From assembly GCA_934320895.1 (NCBI GenBank), contig CAKRFY010000034.1, forward strand, positions 1 to 32,994: 32,994 nt of DNA, in the 5' to 3' direction. The stretch is from an uncultured Lachnospiraceae bacterium (GTDB lineage: Bacteria; Bacillota; Clostridia; Lachnospirales; Lachnospiraceae). Shown piece by piece: positions 31,304 to 32,994 of this stretch. Position numbers and translations under genes: made by a program. The notes under the pieces were generated by a model. It was given only the letters and a program-made list of their open reading frames with translations, had not been told where the DNA came from and did no database searches. Every line of letters begins with the position of its first letter. The first letter of the stretch is position 1.

Positions 31304-31834
31304 ATGAATTATGCAGATATAAAAAGAATAGATGTAGCAAATGGCCCTGGAGTGAGAGTGTCGTTATTTGTAAGTGGCTGTTCGCATCACTGTAAGGAAT
31401 GTTTTAATCAGGAAACATGGGACTTTGAATATGGCAGTCTGTTTGATGAGAAAGCTGAGGATGAGATTATTGATTATCTTAAACCAGATTATATAAAAGG
31501 GCTTACACTTCTTGGCGGTGATCCGATGGAAAAGGCGAATCAGGAGGCTCTTATTCCACTACTTGAAAAAGTAAAAAATAAATATCCTGACAAGTCGATA
31601 TGGTGTTATACAGGATATGATTTCGAGGATGACATAAAGAAAAATATGCTTAAAAATTGGGAAGTGACTCAAAAATTTATGTCATATATAGATGTTTTGG
31701 TTGATGGTGAGTTTAAGATTGATCTAAAAGATTTAAACCTTGTATTCAGGGGCTCATCAAACCAGAGAATAATCATGGTAAAAGAGTCGATGCAGAGTGG
31801 TAAGATTGTTTTGTGGCAGGAGCCGGAAAGATAA
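31304..31834 (+). CDS. nrdG: Anaerobic ribonucleotide reductase activating enzyme (radical SAM)
   Basis: The 176-residue protein uses S-adenosylmethionine and a [4Fe-4S] cluster to place the glycyl radical on NrdD. The cluster motif CSHHCKEC (Cys26, Cys30, Cys33; CX3CX2C) follows VSLFVSG, and TLLGGDPM is the SAM-binding GGD/E motif; SIWCYTGYDFED is also characteristic. Length is normal for NrdG. It lies 13 nt after nrdD with AAGGGGTTTGTAAC before the ATG, so the two are one operon. Confidence 0.96.
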   Translation: MNYADIKRIDVANGPGVRVSLFVSGCSHHCKECFNQETWDFEYGSLFDEKAEDEIIDYLKPDYIKGLTLLGGDPMEKANQEALIPLLEKVKNKYPDKSIWCYTGYDFEDDIKKNMLKNWEVTQKFMSYIDVLVDGEFKIDLKDLNLVFRGSSNQRIIMVKESMQSGKIVLWQEPER

Positions 31835-31859
31835 AATATAAGATATTTAAAAAATAATC

Positions 31860-31888
31860 TTGAAATTTTTTATTTAATTGGTTACAAT
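31860..31888 (+). promoter_or_regulatory. Promoter of gap
   Basis: TTGAAA (31860-31865), a 17-bp spacer and TACAAT (31883-31888), each one base from consensus. It predicts a leader of about 140 nt before gap. Confidence 0.7.
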
Positions 31889-31970
31889 AGTCTATAGGTA
31901 GGTTTGTGCAGAAGAGAAAATACTATATCAGGTATTGATTTTTAGCGAAAGCCTGCATTCAAATGATTAA

Positions 31971-31999
31971 TTGTCAGACAGGTTTTTCCTGCCGGACAA
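31971..31999 (+). other. Hairpin in the gap leader
   Basis: TTGTC/GACAA forms an outer stem and CAGG/CCTG an inner stem around a TTTTT loop, with a 3x3 internal loop between them. It lies 19 bp before the AGGAGG site of gap and might stabilise the abundant message. No known riboswitch pattern is recognised. Confidence 0.35.
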
Positions 32000-32032
32000 A
32001 TTATAAAATTTATATTTAGGAGGAATTTTAAC

Positions 32033-32994
32033 ATGGCAGTTAAAGTTGCAATCAATGGTTTTGGACGTATCGGACGTCTTGCATTCAGACAGATGTTTGG
32101 TGCAGAAGGTTATGAAGTAGTAGCTATCAACGATTTGACAAGCCCTAAAATGCTTGCTCATCTTTTAAAGTATGATTCATCACAGGGTAAATATGAGAAA
32201 GCTGACACAGTTTCAGCAGGTGAAGATTCTATCACAGTTGATGGAAAAGAAATCAAAATCTACGCTTTCCCAGATGCAAACAATTGTCCATGGGGCGACC
32301 TTGATGTAGATGTAGTTCTTGAGTGCTCAGGTTTCTACACATCTAAAGAAAAGGCTCAGGCTCATATCAATGCAGGCGCAAAGAAAGTTGTTATCTCAGC
32401 TCCAGCTGGTAACGATCTTCCTACAATCGTTTACAATACAAACCATGAGACATTAAAGAAAGGTGATCAGATCATCTCAGCAGCATCTTGTACAACAAAC
32501 TGCTTAGCTCCAATGGCTGACGCACTTAACAAGTTTGCTCCTATCGAGTCTGGTATCATGGTTACAATCCATGCTTACACAGGTGATCAGATGACACTTG
32601 ATGGTCCTCAGAGAAAGGGTGACCTCAGAAGATCTCGTGCAGCAGCAGTTAACATCGTTCCTAACAGCACAGGTGCTGCAAAAGCTATCGGACTTGTTAT
32701 CCCAGAGCTTAACGGAAAGCTTATCGGATCTGCTCAGCGTGTTCCTACACCAACAGGTTCTACAACAATCCTTACAGCAGTAGTTAGAGCTAAAGATGTA
32801 ACAGTTGACGGAATCAATGCAGCTATGAAAGCAGCAGCTAACGAGTCATTTGGTTACAACGAGGATCAGATCGTTTCTTCTGATATCGTAGGAATGAGAT
32901 TTGGTTCACTCTTCGATGCAACTCAGACAATGGTAAACAAAGTAGCTGATGACCTTTATGAGGTTCAGGTAGTTTCTTGGTATGACAATGAGAA
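32033..32994 (+). CDS. gap: Glyceraldehyde-3-phosphate dehydrogenase, 3' end cut by the window
   Basis: This glycolytic enzyme oxidises glyceraldehyde-3-phosphate to 1,3-bisphosphoglycerate with NAD. The first 320 residues are visible, of an expected 335-340. NAD-binding INGFGRIGR starts at residue 7, Asp34 (AIND) selects NAD over NADP, the catalytic Cys153 lies in ASCTTNC and the activating His180 in [21 protein letters not shown] and the NE near the cut end are also typical. Codon use is strongly biased to ATC, AAC, TTC and CGT, as expected for a highly expressed gene. AGGAGG at 32018-32023 is 9 nt before the ATG. The stop codon is beyond the window. Confidence 0.97.
   Translation, partial: MAVKVAINGFGRIGRLAFRQMFGAEGYEVVAINDLTSPKMLAHLLKYDSSQGKYEKADTVSAGEDSITVDGKEIKIYAFPDANNCPWGDLDVDVVLECSGFYTSKEKAQAHINAGAKKVVISAPAGNDLPTIVYNTNHETLKKGDQIISAASCTTNCLAPMADALNKFAPIESGIMVTIHAYTGDQMTLDGPQRKGDLRRSRAAAVNIVPNSTGAAKAIGLVIPELNGKLIGSAQRVPTPTGSTTILTAVVRAKDVTVDGINAAMKAAANESFGYNEDQIVSSDIVGMRFGSLFDATQTMVNKVADDLYEVQVVSWYDNE

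Noticed and set aside
32598..32783. 61-residue frame inside gap
   Set aside because: It is a shifted-frame shadow of the strongly codon-biased gap gene.

Overview
The window reads as chromosomal DNA of a low-GC, anaerobic Gram-positive bacterium of the Clostridia, most like a gut Lachnospiraceae member. This rests on the AT-rich, ATA/AGA-rich codon use, strong GGAGG ribosome sites, a class III (oxygen-sensitive) ribonucleotide reductase, SpoIIM- and SpoIID-family proteins, a PadR/HAAS(DUF1700)/DUF4097 cassette and two AAA-ATPase-like/PD-(D/E)XK proteins of a type abundant in gut Clostridia. The species cannot be fixed from the sequence alone.

Layout. 1-71: the 3' end of a TnpB gene and the right end of an IS200/IS605-type element. 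138-1388: coaE and a convergent SpoIIM-family gene. 1663-8189: an export operon of two paralogous membrane-fusion-like proteins, a MacB/FtsX-type permease, a lipoprotein and an ABC ATPase, interrupted by a 145-bp palindromic element. 8418-9626: a solute-binding-protein-like gene that lacks its C-terminal lobe. 9855-11447 and 13955-15652: two AAA/PD-(D/E)XK proteins flanking a PadR-HAAS-DUF4097 operon (11853-13860). 15871-16545: the C-terminal catalytic half of a 4-hydroxybutyrate-dehydrogenase-like enzyme. 16718-18043: a REC-GGDEF signalling protein. 18173-18691: a cyclophilin. 18944-23022: a four-gene Gld-like ABC operon, followed closely by a SpoIID-family gene (to 24691). 24712-26299 (minus): a PHP phosphoesterase and a YihY/BrkB membrane protein. 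26486-26992: a flavin-reductase-like protein. 27284-27862: a secreted protein with highly-expressed-type codons. 28037-28960: a sigma-70-like protein without region 4. 29164-31834: nrdD-nrdG behind a recognisable two-box NrdR operator. 32033 to the end: gap, cut by the window edge.

How the genes work together. The clearest functional units are (i) the export operon, where coupling by overlap and shared Met/Gly/Ser-rich extracellular linkers suggest one assembled machine; (ii) the PadR cassette, whose promoter carries a 15-bp tandem repeat; (iii) the Gld-like ABC set with a DUF4340 protein; and (iv) the nrdDG operon, where two 16-bp NrdR boxes start 31 bp apart and the second overlaps the -35 of an extended -10 promoter. 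No CRISPR array, rRNA or tRNA was seen. The most unusual items are the export operon with its linkers and embedded palindromic element, the sigma-like protein lacking region 4, the GGDEF protein with a degenerate receiver-like C-terminus, and a pair of related long-hairpin repeats (11609 and 18716).
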